The notes: generated from the sequence alone by a model not told the origin. A DNA stretch of 64,000 nucleotides from CANGYM01 sp044372405 (GCA_044372405.1 JBILRW010000005.1:7583-71582), one strand, 5' to 3'; counted from the stretch's first letter, positions 26,599 through 35,781 are shown. Translations and numbers: made by a program.

Positions 26599-27321
26599 GT
26601 GAAAAAAGAAAAAATTGCCAAAGTCCTCGCCCATCGGGGCCTGGGGTCCAGACGGGGGGCGGAAGGCTTGGTCAGGGCCGGCCACGTCACCGTCAACGGT
26701 GTGATGATTGATAATGTGGCCGAACTCATTGATCCAGAGGCCTCTATCACGGTTGAGGGTAACATTTTGCCGCTCTCTGAAGCCCCCCGCCTTTGGGCCT
26801 TTTACAAACCGCCAGGGTGTTTAACCACGCGGCATGATCCTGAAGGACGGGCCACGATTTATGATTTTCTGCCCCCCTCACTCCATCAAACCCATTATAT
26901 CGGGCGTTTGGATTATACGACGGAGGGCCTTCTGCTCCTCACCAACAGTCCGATCCTGAAAAAAACCTGGGAAGATCCCGCCACAGGCCTGATCCGGCGT
27001 TATCGTGTCCGGATTTGGGGGCATTTGCGAAAAGAAGATTATGACGACATGCGGCGCCCTATGACCATTGAGGGTGTGCGCTATCAGGCCTTTGGGATTC
27101 AGATTGAGAGGGAAACTCATCAACATTCTTGGTTATCGGTGACCTTAACCGAGGGCAAAAACCGGGAAATCCGGCGCGTGTTTGATTATTTTGGGTATCC
27201 GGTCACCCGTTTGATCCGCACCGCCTATGGCCCCTATGCCTTGGCAGATTTTCCCTTAAAAGAGGGAGAGGTTATGCCGTTGACCTTGCCTCCCCCTCCT
27301 CTTGGCATCACACAGGGCTGA
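26599..27321 (+). CDS. RluB/E/F-family 23S rRNA pseudouridine synthase
   Basis: A 240-residue RsuA/RluB-type synthase. The N-terminal S4 RNA-binding domain is KIAKVLAHRGLGSRRGAEGLVRAGHVTVNG. The catalytic domain has WAFYKPPGCLTT, the active Asp in IGRLDYTTEGLLLLTN, and LTEGKNREIRRVFDYFGYPV with LIRTAYGPY. It starts with GTG 26599. An ATG at 26588 opens only a four-codon frame that stops at this GTG, so coupling to the upstream gene is possible. RluB modifies U2605, and the exact target is inferred. Confidence 0.9.
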   Translation: MKKEKIAKVLAHRGLGSRRGAEGLVRAGHVTVNGVMIDNVAELIDPEASITVEGNILPLSEAPRLWAFYKPPGCLTTRHDPEGRATIYDFLPPSLHQTHYIGRLDYTTEGLLLLTNSPILKKTWEDPATGLIRRYRVRIWGHLRKEDYDDMRRPMTIEGVRYQAFGIQIERETHQHSWLSVTLTEGKNREIRRVFDYFGYPVTRLIRTAYGPYALADFPLKEGEVMPLTLPPPPLGITQG

Positions 27322-27422
27322 AAAAAGCGTTTAAAAAAAACCTGTTGTTTTGTTTTCTTGTTTTTTTTTCGTTTCTATGGCATACCCTCCGTGATTTTCA
27401 GAAAGTTAGGGATGCCAGCGTT

Positions 27423-27851
27423 ATGACACAGCCGCTTTTGCCACCAGACTATATTCCCACGGATAAAGAGCCATACATGAGCGAGCTTATGCTCTCCTAT
27501 TTTCGGGAAAAGCTGACCGATTGGAAAAAAGAAATCATCCGGGAATCCAACGAAACCCTGGATCATTTGCGCCAGGAAGAGCTGCGCCAGCCCGATGATG
27601 CCGACCGCGCCACGCTGGAAACGGAGCAGGAAATTGAACTGCGCACCCGCGATCGCGAACGAAAACTGCTGGGCAAAATTGATCTGGCCATTGCCCGTAT
27701 CGACAGCGGCGATTATGGGTACTGCGAAGAAACCGGCGAGCCCATTGGCGTGCGCCGCCTGCTGGCCCGTCCCATTGCCACGTTGTGTATCGAGGCCCAA
27801 GAGCGCCACGAACGCCACGAAAAAACCCATCGCGAGGACAAATTGGTATGA
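27423..27851 (+). CDS. dksA: DksA-type RNA polymerase-binding factor, two-cysteine form
   Basis: A 142-residue DksA. The coiled coil carries the acidic tip (DDADRATLETEQEIELRTRDRE), and the globular part has IDSGDYGYCEETGEPIGVRRLLARPIATLC. Only two of the four zinc Cys remain, with Thr and Ala in the other two positions. This CxxT..CxxA pattern is common in Alphaproteobacteria and resembles zinc-independent DksA2. The protein modulates rRNA and amino-acid promoters with ppGpp. ATG 27423 is preferred, because the upstream in-frame 26 codons are hydrophobic and low complexity. The stop overlaps dut (ATGA). Confidence 0.93.
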   Translation: MTQPLLPPDYIPTDKEPYMSELMLSYFREKLTDWKKEIIRESNETLDHLRQEELRQPDDADRATLETEQEIELRTRDRERKLLGKIDLAIARIDSGDYGYCEETGEPIGVRRLLARPIATLCIEAQERHERHEKTHREDKLV

Positions 27852-28294
27852 CCACCATCCCGCTTCAGATTTTGGATCATGGGCGGGATTTGTCTCTGCC
27901 GGCTTATGCCACGGCGCACAGTGCCGGGGTGGATTTGGTGGCGGCGGTGGGGAGTGATGTTGTTTTGCTGCCCATGGGCCGCGCTTTGATCCCCACAGGT
28001 TTGGCCATGGCGCTGCCTGAGGGGTTTGAGGCCCAGATTCGTCCCCGTTCGGGCCTGGCCCTGAAACATGGCATCACCTGCCTGAACAGCCCCGGCACCA
28101 TTGATGCGGATTATCGGGGGGAAATCAAAGTGATGTTGATTAATTTGGGGGAGGAGCCCTTCGTCATCACCCGGGGTATGCGCATCGCCCAGATGGTGGT
28201 GGCGTCCTATGTGCGGGTTACCTTCACCCCTGTAGACAGCCTAGAAACCACGGAACGCGGCGCGGGTGGTTTTGGATCCACGGGACTGCACTAA
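27848..28294 (+). CDS. dut: Deoxyuridine 5'-triphosphate nucleotidohydrolase
   Basis: A 148-residue trimeric dUTPase. The five motifs are in order: motif 1 AHSAGVDLVAA, motif 2 IRPRSGLALKHG, motif 3 NSPGTIDADYRGEIKVML with catalytic Asp, motif 4 GMRIAQMVV, and motif 5 RGAGGFGSTG. It removes dUTP and supplies dUMP for dTMP. The start overlaps the dksA stop by 4 bp, and the lipid A acyltransferase gene begins 6 bp later. Confidence 0.97.
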   Translation: MTTIPLQILDHGRDLSLPAYATAHSAGVDLVAAVGSDVVLLPMGRALIPTGLAMALPEGFEAQIRPRSGLALKHGITCLNSPGTIDADYRGEIKVMLINLGEEPFVITRGMRIAQMVVASYVRVTFTPVDSLETTERGAGGFGSTGLH

Positions 28295-28299
28295 GCGTT

Positions 28300-29238
28300 A
28301 TGGCGCGCACCTTTTCAGGACAAAGGATTTTGCAGGCTGCCTTGGCCAGCGCTTGCGCATCGTTACTGTATGGATTGCGGGCGTTACCCCCCAAAAAAGC
28401 GGCCCAAGTGACAGGATGGATCACAAAAACCATAGGGCCACACACGGGAAAACAAGATTTATTGTTGCGCAATTTGGCTTTTGCTCTGCCCGATTGTCAA
28501 AACCCCGAAGCCATTGCCCGCCAGGTTTGGAACAATATCGGCATGCTGGTGGGAGAATTCCCCCACGCCAAAGCCTTTTATAATCCCCAAACCGCCGATG
28601 ACTATCTGGAAATTGTGGGGGCGGAGCACTTGCGTTACACCGCCGCCCAGGGTCCAGTTTTGTTTATCAGCGGACATTTTGGAAATTGGGAGATCTTTGC
28701 CGCCGCCGCTGCCCGCTTTGGCGCCCCGTTTCGTCGGTTTTACAGGCCGTCCAACAATCCGTTTCTGGAAACCCTGATTCAACGGATTCGGGGTGAAATC
28801 CCGGGGGGCTTTGTGTCCAAAGGCACCGCGCGGGAGGTTGTATCTTGCATCAAAGCCGGCGAAAATATCGGTTTTTTGATCGATCAAAAAACCCGTCACG
28901 GCGATGATGTGATGTTTTTGGGGCATGTCACCAAGTTTCCCTCAACGCCCTTTGAATTGGCCCTGCGCTATAAACTGCCGCTGATTCCGGCGCGGTGTGA
29001 ACGGTTGGGGCCGGCGCATCATCGCATTACGATTTATGAACCCATCATGCCCAACCCCGATTTGGATCTTCGGGCCCGCAGGATGGATCTGGTGCAGCAA
29101 ACGGCGACATTAATGGAAAGCTGGATTCGCGAAACCCCGGGGGACTGGCTTTGGCTGCATGACCGATGGTTGCTGGGTAAACAAAAACGACCACCAGCGG
29201 TCATCATCAGGCATTCAAAGTCAGTCCCCCAAGGTTAG
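28300..29238 (+). CDS. LpxL/HtrB-family lipid A acyltransferase
   Basis: A 312-residue inner-membrane acyltransferase adding a secondary acyl chain to lipid A. An N-terminal hydrophobic helix (ILQAALASACASLLYGL) is followed by NLAFALPDC, the catalytic HFGNWE box (H126, E131), FRRFYRPSNNPFLE, the FLIDQKTRHGD region and FPSTPFELALRYKLPLIPAR. It ends near WLWLHDRW as is typical. Its presence indicates a lipid A-containing outer membrane. Assignment to LpxL, LpxM or LpxP is not possible from sequence alone. Confidence 0.9.
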   Translation: MARTFSGQRILQAALASACASLLYGLRALPPKKAAQVTGWITKTIGPHTGKQDLLLRNLAFALPDCQNPEAIARQVWNNIGMLVGEFPHAKAFYNPQTADDYLEIVGAEHLRYTAAQGPVLFISGHFGNWEIFAAAAARFGAPFRRFYRPSNNPFLETLIQRIRGEIPGGFVSKGTAREVVSCIKAGENIGFLIDQKTRHGDDVMFLGHVTKFPSTPFELALRYKLPLIPARCERLGPAHHRITIYEPIMPNPDLDLRARRMDLVQQTATLMESWIRETPGDWLWLHDRWLLGKQKRPPAVIIRHSKSVPQG

Positions 29239-29401
29239 AGGGTGTCATCATTTGTTCAAAAGTGGCTTTTTCGCATTATTTGAAGTGGCATATCCCCATG
29301 TCACCCCAAATGCAGGGCCGTTTTCATAGCATCCACAGTATCATAGCTTTTGAGCCTTTTAAGGTTTGGCGAACCCCCAGATCTTTGCTAAACATAGAGA
29401 T

Positions 29402-29920
29402 ATGTCCCTTTTTTATCCCTATCGCGATCAGAAACCCCGGGTGGCGACCAATGCCTTTGTGGCGCCCACCGCTGTTGTTATTGGCGATGTGGAGATTGGG
29501 GAGGATGCCAACATCTGGTTTCATGTCACCATCCGCGGCGATGTGAATTTTATCCGTATCGGCGCACGCACGAACATCCAGGACAATAGCTGCATCCACG
29601 TCACGCGCAAAACCCATCCCACCCTCATTGGCCAGGGTGTTACCGTGGGGCATAGCGTGACGCTGCACGGATGTACGCTGCAGGATGGATGTTTTGTTGG
29701 GATGAAGGCCTGTATCCTGGACGGTGCCGTGGTGGAAACGGGGGGATATGTGGCCGCCGGTGCCGTGGTCACGCCCGGGAAAATTGTTAAGGCTGGGGAG
29801 CTGTGGGCGGGCACACCCGCACGTTGTATGCGCCTGGTTACCGCCGAGGAAAATGCCTTTATCGCAACATCCTCCAGCAATTACGTGCAACTTTCACGGG
29901 AATATAGTGCTATGTTTTAA
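29402..29920 (+). CDS. Gamma carbonic anhydrase family protein
   Basis: A 172-residue left-handed beta-helix trimer protein. The hexapeptide repeats are seen in AFVAPTAVVIGDVEIGEDANIWFHVTIRGD and beyond. Ligand positions recognised are the RGD motif, the IQDNSCIHV segment with its His, and VTVGHSVTLHGC with two more His. Homologues (YrdA/CaiE-like) bind zinc, but CA activity varies. ATG 29402 with GAG upstream is preferred to an earlier non-ATG frame start. The last His of the sites is intact, so metal binding is likely. Confidence 0.9.
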   Translation: MSLFYPYRDQKPRVATNAFVAPTAVVIGDVEIGEDANIWFHVTIRGDVNFIRIGARTNIQDNSCIHVTRKTHPTLIGQGVTVGHSVTLHGCTLQDGCFVGMKACILDGAVVETGGYVAAGAVVTPGKIVKAGELWAGTPARCMRLVTAEENAFIATSSSNYVQLSREYSAMF

Positions 29921-30023
29921 GGTTTTTTTAAGAGTTTCCCCCTAGAATCGTTACTATATTGATTGATTAGGCCAACACCTGCGGGTCTGTCATACTTCGT
30001 TGCATGCCGAAAGGGCTCTTTTT

Positions 30024-30104
30024 ATGGAAATCCTGATCCTGGCTGTCATTATGTTGATTGTGGTGCTGGCCACGGCCGTTGTATCGATTTTTTTTAATCC
30101 GTAG
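30024..30104 (+). CDS. 26-residue single-pass membrane peptide
   Basis: A short frame with an ATG at 30024 and AAGGG eight bases upstream. It encodes MEILILAVIMLIVVLATAVV and then SIFFNP, a single strongly hydrophobic helix with an acidic N-end, fitting a small membrane protein. It lies between the gamma-CA gene and convergent zapA, with 9 bp to the zapA stop. No family is recognised. The good ribosome site and uninterrupted helix argue for translation, but it could be chance. Confidence 0.5.
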   Translation: MEILILAVIMLIVVLATAVVSIFFNP

Positions 30105-30112
30105 TGGGGACT

Positions 30113-30493
30113 TTAGTTGGGAGCCACAGCCAACTTGCTGGAAATCAAAGAAATTTTATCGGACAGAGCCTGTATTTTTTGTTCGTACGCTTCGTCTTGA
30201 TCGGCGCCCAATGCCGCCTCTGAGGTGACAACCTCTGCAACAGTGCTTTTAGGAGATGCCGGGGACGATGCTGATTTTGCATCAAACAATTCATCCACCA
30301 ACATCAGTAAGGTCATCACCAGCAGCTTGGTTTCTGACAAAACCATTTTCTTGCCCACCTGGCGCCAGATTTTATTGACGCGCTCATCGGCGGCCTCGGC
30401 CAGACTGCGCAGGCGGGCTTCTTGGCCCCGCTGGCATGACAAGGTATAGGGTTTTCCGTGAATGATGACTTCAACATCAACAATTTGGGTCAT
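30113..30493 (-). CDS. zapA: Cell division protein ZapA
   Basis: A 126-residue ZapA that bundles FtsZ filaments at midcell. Residues 1-90 carry the family core: VDVEVIIHGKPYTLSCQRGQE, LRSLAEAADERVNKI, and LSETKLLVMTLLMLVDELFD. The rest is a low-complexity stretch and a short helix. It overlaps the upstream DUF4164-like gene by 4 bp, the usual alphaproteobacterial pair. No 6S RNA follows, unlike in many relatives. Confidence 0.92.
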   Translation of the reverse strand: MTQIVDVEVIIHGKPYTLSCQRGQEARLRSLAEAADERVNKIWRQVGKKMVLSETKLLVMTLLMLVDELFDAKSASSPASPKSTVAEVVTSEAALGADQDEAYEQKIQALSDKISLISSKLAVAPN

Positions 30494-30837
30494 AATGCCT
30501 CCTCCGTCTGGGGCTCAGGCACCAAGAGATCCAATGCCTGATCCACCAAGTTCAGGGCCTGAGTCACTTCGTGACGCCATAACGTGTCAATGGCAGAAAC
30601 CCCGTGGGTTATGGGCGCAGAAAGGGCGCCCGAAGCCCCCTTTTCTGTTAACAAAAGATCGCGCTCTGTTTTAACGGCCTGATACTCGCGCTCCAGCGCC
30701 AGATAGGATTCCTGTTCGGCCAGCAAACGCTCAGCCAATGTTCGCTGCAATTCCCGCAAAGCCCCATGGGCGCGGTCCAGGGCCGCATCTGTTTTGGGCA
30801 ACCGTGTTTCGGATTCAAAAGCCATGGCGGTGGTCAT
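30490..30837 (-). CDS. Coiled-coil protein paired with zapA (DUF4164-like)
   Basis: A 115-residue, mostly helical protein. Residues 15-65 form a coiled coil (LDRAHGALRELQRTLAERLLAEQ and following, rich in Leu, Glu and Arg). A second helix near the end is VTQALNLVDQALDLLV. A DUF4164-like gene sits directly upstream of zapA in many Alphaproteobacteria, and the 4-bp overlap implies joint translation. A role in the divisome, perhaps ZapB-like, is inference from position. Confidence 0.6.
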   Translation of the reverse strand: MTTAMAFESETRLPKTDAALDRAHGALRELQRTLAERLLAEQESYLALEREYQAVKTERDLLLTEKGASGALSAPITHGVSAIDTLWRHEVTQALNLVDQALDLLVPEPQTEEAL

Positions 30838-30960
30838 TGACGATGATACCGTGTTTCTTTATGGTGGGGCACGTTCTGATCCTTCTTTCATAAGGGAGTT
30901 TTTCCCTCTTCGCAAGGCACTTGAACACCGGAAAACAACAATACGAATTTTGAGATTTTT

Positions 30961-32943
30961 ATGACCAATACCTTGGCCACCGCCTTACGATTCTTAAGTG
31001 TTGATATGGTGGAAAAGGCAGCCTCGGGCCACCCGGGCATGCCGCTGGGGATGGCGGATGTCTTGACTGTGTTGTTTTCTGAATATCTGTCGTTTGATGC
31101 CACTTGTCCCACCTGGCCCAATCGGGATCGATTTATTTTATCCGCGGGTCATGGATCGGCGGCCCTTTACAGTCTGGCCTATTTGTTGGGATATCCGGGG
31201 GCAACGTTGGATGAACTCAAATCCTTTCGTCAATTGGGGTCCAAAACCCCGGGACATCCGGAATATGATATCAGTTTCGGCATCGAAACCACCACGGGCC
31301 CCCTAGGCCAGGGATTGGGCAACGCCGTGGGTATGGCCATTGCCGAAACGATGATGGCGGCGGATTTGGGGGGTGATGTTATCAACCACCGCACCTTTGT
31401 GGTGGCTGGTGATGGCTGTTTGATGGAGGGCGTGGGTCAAGAGGCCCTGTCCCTGGCCGGGCACATGGGGCTGAACAAGCTCACCGTTTTGTTTGACGAT
31501 AATCATATTTCCATTGATGGCGACACAGAATTAAGCTGTTCCGACAATCATCTTGAGCGTTTCCGCGCCTGTGGCTGGCACACCCTGGCCATTGATGGTC
31601 ACGATCCTGTGGCCATTCGGGCGGCTCTGGATCAGGCTTTGTTATCGGACAAGCCCACCTTTATCGCCTGTCGCACCACCATCGGGTGGGGCGCCCCCAC
31701 CAAGGCCGGCACAGCCGCCACCCATGGCTCGCCCCTGGGAAACAAAGAAATCGCCCAAATGCGGGAAAATCTCGCTTGGCCCCATGATCCGTTTGTTATT
31801 CCAGAAGAGATTTTAACAGCCTGGCGCACCCTGGGCACGCGGGGGAAAACGCGCCGTTTGGCCTGGGAAAAACAGGCGGATGCTCTGCCGGAAAATCAAC
31901 AAAACCGATTCACCTCAGCGTTTTCTAAAGAGGCCGCGTTTTCAGAAGAAGCAGCCACTGCCCTGCTGGCCTATAAAAAAACCTTGATTGCGAATCGTCC
32001 CAGCATGGCCACACGAAAGGCTTCCGGCCTGGTTTTGGATCACCTGGCCCCACTGGTGCCGGCCTTGGTGGGGGGGTCTGCCGATTTAACCGGATCCAAC
32101 AACACGCGGGCCAAAAGCCAAAAGACCTTTACCCTGTCCACCCCCGAAGGGCGTTATATCCATTACGGTATCCGGGAACATGCCATGGGGGCCATCATGA
32201 ACGGCATTTCACTGTATGGGGGATTCATTCCCTACGGCGGCACGTTTTTGGTGTTCAGCGATTATTTGCGCCCCGCCCTGCGTTTATCGGCCCTGATGCA
32301 CCAGGGCGTGATTTATGTCCTGACCCACGATTCCATTGGCTTGGGGGAAGACGGACCCACGCACCAACCCATTGAACATCTGGCGGCCCTGCGCGCCATT
32401 CCCAATGTCCACGTGTTTCGTCCCGCCGATGCGGTGGAAACCCTGGAATGCTGGGAACTTGCCCTGAAAAACCGGACAACCCCCAGCGTACTGGCGCTGA
32501 GTCGTCAAGACCTGCCCACACTACGTCATCCAAAATTGGAAGTCTCCGTGAACGCCAGCGCGCACGGGGCGTACCTTGTTTCCGAGAGTGCCCTGTCCGC
32601 CCAGATCACCCTGGTGGCCACAGGGTCAGAGGTCAGCTTGGCGGTTGACGTTCAAACCCACCTGGCCACGCAAAACATTGGTGCCACGGTTATTTCCATG
32701 CCCTGTCAGGAATTGTTTTGGGCTCAGGATGAAGCGTATCGACAAACATTGTTTCCCAAAGATCGCCCTGTTGTGGCTATTGAGGCCGCGTCCCCTTTAT
32801 CTTGGTACCGCTTGGTAGGCGATAAGGGGCTGATTATCGGCATTGAAACCTTTGGCGTTTCCGCCCCCGCCCCCGATGCGTACCGGGATTTTGGGTTAAC
32901 GGTGGAAACCATCGTGGAGAAAATTTTGGCGGCGTATTCTTAA
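30961..32943 (+). CDS. tkt: Transketolase
   Basis: A 660-residue ThDP-dependent enzyme of the non-oxidative pentose phosphate pathway. It supplies erythrose-4-phosphate, a substrate of the DAHP synthase encoded at 4.9 kb. Motifs are EKAASGHPGMPLGMADV, TTGPLGQGLGNAVGMA, the ThDP-site VVAGDGCLMEGVGQEAL, IHYGIREHAMGAIMNG, and LTHDSIGLGEDGPTHQPIEHLAAL. The N- and C-terminal domains are complete. The last 4 bp overlap the convergent gcvPA. Confidence 0.96.
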   Translation: MTNTLATALRFLSVDMVEKAASGHPGMPLGMADVLTVLFSEYLSFDATCPTWPNRDRFILSAGHGSAALYSLAYLLGYPGATLDELKSFRQLGSKTPGHPEYDISFGIETTTGPLGQGLGNAVGMAIAETMMAADLGGDVINHRTFVVAGDGCLMEGVGQEALSLAGHMGLNKLTVLFDDNHISIDGDTELSCSDNHLERFRACGWHTLAIDGHDPVAIRAALDQALLSDKPTFIACRTTIGWGAPTKAGTAATHGSPLGNKEIAQMRENLAWPHDPFVIPEEILTAWRTLGTRGKTRRLAWEKQADALPENQQNRFTSAFSKEAAFSEEAATALLAYKKTLIANRPSMATRKASGLVLDHLAPLVPALVGGSADLTGSNNTRAKSQKTFTLSTPEGRYIHYGIREHAMGAIMNGISLYGGFIPYGGTFLVFSDYLRPALRLSALMHQGVIYVLTHDSIGLGEDGPTHQPIEHLAALRAIPNVHVFRPADAVETLECWELALKNRTTPSVLALSRQDLPTLRHPKLEVSVNASAHGAYLVSESALSAQITLVATGSEVSLAVDVQTHLATQNIGATVISMPCQELFWAQDEAYRQTLFPKDRPVVAIEAASPLSWYRLVGDKGLIIGIETFGVSAPAPDAYRDFGLTVETIVEKILAAYS

Positions 32944-34259
32944 AGACACCCCGCCAGCCCCCTCACCAGCCCCCCAATCGCGTCTTCATCACATAGCTCT
33001 GTCACCGCAACCAGTAAGTCATGATCCCATTCGGGGCGGAAACGCCCCAGGTCCAGGCCGGCCACAATGCCTTGATCGTTCAGCTGTTTAACGACATCGC
33101 GGGCCTTGCGGGACAGGCGCAGGGTGAATTCGTTGAAAAAATTTTCTGTGAGAAGCTGAACGCCGGGCAGGGCTGAGAGCTGCGCTGCCGCCCAAACCGC
33201 CCGCCGATGATTGAGTAGGGCCAAATCCCGATACCCATCCCGCCCCAGCAGCGATAAATGCACACAAAACGCCAGGGCGCACAGCCCCGAATTGGTGCAG
33301 ATATTGCTGGTGGCCTTATCCCGGCGAATGTGTTGTTCCCGGGTGGACAGGGTTAGAACAAAGGAACGCCGCCCCTCTACATCCACTGTTTCCCCGCAAA
33401 GACGCCCGGGCATTTGCCGGATAAAGTCCTTCCGGCACGCCAGCAACCCCAGGTGAGGGCCCCCAAAATTCATGGCATTGCCCAGCGATTGCCCCTCCGC
33501 CGCCACAATGTCCGCGCCCCAGTCCCCGGGGGACATGAGGGCGCCCAGCGCCAAGATTTCCGTCACCACGGCCACCACCAGAATCCCCTTTTGGTGGGCG
33601 GCCTGGGTCAGGGCCCGATAATCCCGAACATGACCCAAAAAATCGGGATAGCTGAGGACGATGCACGCCACATCTTCCGATAAATGGTTTTCCAGAGTTT
33701 CGGTGTCATAGGCAGCAACCGTCAAATCCGCCAGCGGCTGATAGGTGGTAAGGGTATCGGCATAATGGGGATGCAGGGTGCCTGCAATCAAAACCTTTTT
33801 GCGCTTGGTGATGCGCGCGGCCATAAAGACGGCCTCCACCACCGACGTGGAACCATCGTATAGGGACGCATTGGCCACGTCCATCCCCGTGATTTCGGCA
33901 ACTTGCGTTTGAAATTCAAACAGATATTGCAGGGTCCCCTGGGAAATTTCCGGCTGATAGGGGGTGTAGGACGTTAAAAATTCCCCCCGCTGAATGAGGG
34001 CATCCACACTGGCAGGAACGTGGTGATGATACACCCCCGCCCCCAGAAAGAACGGCCCCGCCTGGGCCGTGCGATTTTGGGCGGCCAAGGCGGCGAGATC
34101 TTTCAGCACATGCCATTCCGGCATAGGATCAGAGGGAACATCCACAGGGGCATCAAACAGCCCCGCGGGCACACCCGCAAATAAATCCTTTACACCCTGA
34201 ACGCCGATGGTTTTGAGCATGGCGGCGCGGGAGGCTTCGGTATGGGGCAAGTAACGCAT
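32940..34259 (-). CDS. gcvPA: Glycine dehydrogenase (decarboxylating) subunit 1
   Basis: A 439-residue alpha subunit of the split P-protein. It starts MRYLPHTEASRAAMLKTIGV and carries FLGAGVYHHHVPASVD, FLTSYTPYQPEISQGTLQYLFEFQTQVAE, the MDVANASLYDGSTSVVEA segment, and FGGPHLGLLACRKDFIRQMPGRLCG. The PLP lysine lives in the beta subunit (gcvPB), which should follow this gene but does not: tkt lies there convergently. It is the last gene of gcvT-gcvH-gcvPA, 3 bp after gcvH. Unless gcvPB is elsewhere the complex would be inactive. Confidence 0.95.
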   Translation of the reverse strand: MRYLPHTEASRAAMLKTIGVQGVKDLFAGVPAGLFDAPVDVPSDPMPEWHVLKDLAALAAQNRTAQAGPFFLGAGVYHHHVPASVDALIQRGEFLTSYTPYQPEISQGTLQYLFEFQTQVAEITGMDVANASLYDGSTSVVEAVFMAARITKRKKVLIAGTLHPHYADTLTTYQPLADLTVAAYDTETLENHLSEDVACIVLSYPDFLGHVRDYRALTQAAHQKGILVVAVVTEILALGALMSPGDWGADIVAAEGQSLGNAMNFGGPHLGLLACRKDFIRQMPGRLCGETVDVEGRRSFVLTLSTREQHIRRDKATSNICTNSGLCALAFCVHLSLLGRDGYRDLALLNHRRAVWAAAQLSALPGVQLLTENFFNEFTLRLSRKARDVVKQLNDQGIVAGLDLGRFRPEWDHDLLVAVTELCDEDAIGGLVRGLAGCL

Positions 34260-34262
34260 GGC

Positions 34263-34634
34263 TTATCCCTTAATCAACGCCTGATAATCGGCTTCCGTCA
34301 TCAGGGTATCTAAATCGGCAGGATTTTTTAGGGTGATGTCAAAAAACCATCCGTTGCCTTCGGGGTCTTGATTCACGGTTTCGGGGGCGGCAATCAGGAC
34401 CTCATTCACCGACGCAATCGTCCCGGATAGGGGCATATACACCTCACTGGCGGCCTTCACCGATTCCACCACGGCGGCATCGGCTCCGGCCTCAAAGGCT
34501 TTGCCCACAGGGGGCAGCTCAACAAAAACAATATCCCCCAGCAAATCCTGGGCATGATGCGTAATCCCCACGCGGGCGGTGGTGGGGCTTAGGGGCTGAA
34601 TCCATTCATGGTCTTTGGTATAGCGGCGGGTCAT
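34263..34634 (-). CDS. gcvH: Glycine cleavage system H protein
   Basis: A 123-residue lipoyl carrier shuttling the aminomethyl group between the P, T and L proteins. It has RYTKDHEWI, the VGITHHAQDLLGDIVFVELP core and the lipoyl-Lys motif VVESVKAASEVYMPLSG. NPEGNGW-type sequence (QDPEGNGWFFDI) ends the fold. It lies between gcvT and gcvPA. Confidence 0.97.
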   Translation of the reverse strand: MTRRYTKDHEWIQPLSPTTARVGITHHAQDLLGDIVFVELPPVGKAFEAGADAAVVESVKAASEVYMPLSGTIASVNEVLIAAPETVNQDPEGNGWFFDITLKNPADLDTLMTEADYQALIKG

Positions 34635-34660
34635 TTGGGCTCCTTGATCAATAAGAAAAA

Positions 34661-35764
34661 TTAAGAACGATGATAACGGTGGGGAACAAAGGGTAAGGCC
34701 GTGCGCGTTAGGGGTAATTTCTGGCCCCGCACATCGGCAAACAGGGCTTGGGGAATGGGATTTTTGAGATAAGCCAAAACCACCACATCCCCCCGTGTGG
34801 GAGAAAAGGCCCCGCTGGTGACGGTGCCCACGATATTTCCGGCTTCATCAACAATAGAAGCGCCATGACGAATGGGTTGCCGTCCCTCAAAAACCAGGGG
34901 AAGCAGGGTTTGTGCGGCCCCGTTTTTCAGTTGCGGCAAAATCGTTTCATGTCCCAAAAAAGTGGGATTTTCCCGCTGGGCTTTTTGAATCACAAACGAT
35001 AACCCCGCCTCAACAGGGGTGGTATCATCGGAAAGATCCAGGCCGTAAAGACACAAACCCGCCTCTAGCCGCAGTGTATCCCGCGCCCCTAAACCAGCGG
35101 GTTTGACGCCATTCTGGACGATCAATTCTTGAAATAAAGCCGCCGCTGCTTTTTCATCGGCGCCGTAAAACTCAAAGCCATCCTCCCCCGTATAGCCCGA
35201 GCGGGATACGGTGAAACTCCCCCAACCCCATGACAGCGTGCGATGGGTCAGGAAAGAAAGAGCAGAGGCATCAGGGAACAAAACGGGGACTAAGTCTTTG
35301 GCCCTGGGTCCCTGAAGGGCCAGAATGGTGGTGTTTTCTAAAAGCGTAAAGGTGACATCGCCGGTCAGATGGTCGGCAATGTGAGCGTTCACTTTTGTTT
35401 TATTGCCCGCATTGACGATCATCAAAACGTCATCATCGCGCCGCAGCACCATCACATCATCCACAATCCCGCCGTTTTCATGGGTCAGGACAGAATACCG
35501 CATCATGCCAGGTTTTAAAGTTGCCGGATCCATAGGGGTGAGATGACGGAGCAGGGCATCGGTTCCCGGCCCCCGAATCACGGCCTGGCCCATATGGGAA
35601 ACATCAAAAAGACTGGCCTGGGTCCGGGTGTGGATATGTTCCGCCAGCGTCCCCGCATAGGATAACGGCATATCATACCCCGCAAAGGGCGCCCATTTGG
35701 GATGGAGGGCTTCGTGGCAATGGGCCAGAGGCAAAGTGAGCATAGGGGGTATAGTCTCTGTCAC
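34661..35764 (-). CDS. gcvT: Aminomethyltransferase (glycine cleavage T protein)
   Basis: A 367-residue T protein that moves the methylene from H-bound aminomethyl to tetrahydrofolate. Motifs are WAPFAGYDMPLSY, SLFDVSHMGQ, RYSVLTHENGGIVDDVMVLR, SRSGYTGEDGFEFY and LGARDTLRLEAGLCLYG. GTG 35764 opens the frame, and ATG 35743 is an alternative. Neither has a clear ribosome site. The GTG lies within a sequence complementary to the 3' part of the glycine riboswitch just upstream, so start access may be ligand-controlled. Confidence 0.95.
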   Translation of the reverse strand: MTETIPPMLTLPLAHCHEALHPKWAPFAGYDMPLSYAGTLAEHIHTRTQASLFDVSHMGQAVIRGPGTDALLRHLTPMDPATLKPGMMRYSVLTHENGGIVDDVMVLRRDDDVLMIVNAGNKTKVNAHIADHLTGDVTFTLLENTTILALQGPRAKDLVPVLFPDASALSFLTHRTLSWGWGSFTVSRSGYTGEDGFEFYGADEKAAAALFQELIVQNGVKPAGLGARDTLRLEAGLCLYGLDLSDDTTPVEAGLSFVIQKAQRENPTFLGHETILPQLKNGAAQTLLPLVFEGRQPIRHGASIVDEAGNIVGTVTSGAFSPTRGDVVVLAYLKNPIPQALFADVRGQKLPLTRTALPFVPHRYHRS

Positions 35765-35781
35765 AAGGGTTTATCGTTTAT

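Noticed and set aside
30838..30960. 6S RNA gene near zapA
   Set aside because: The gap is only about 123 bp and shows no long bulged duplex. It is too short for a 6S RNA.
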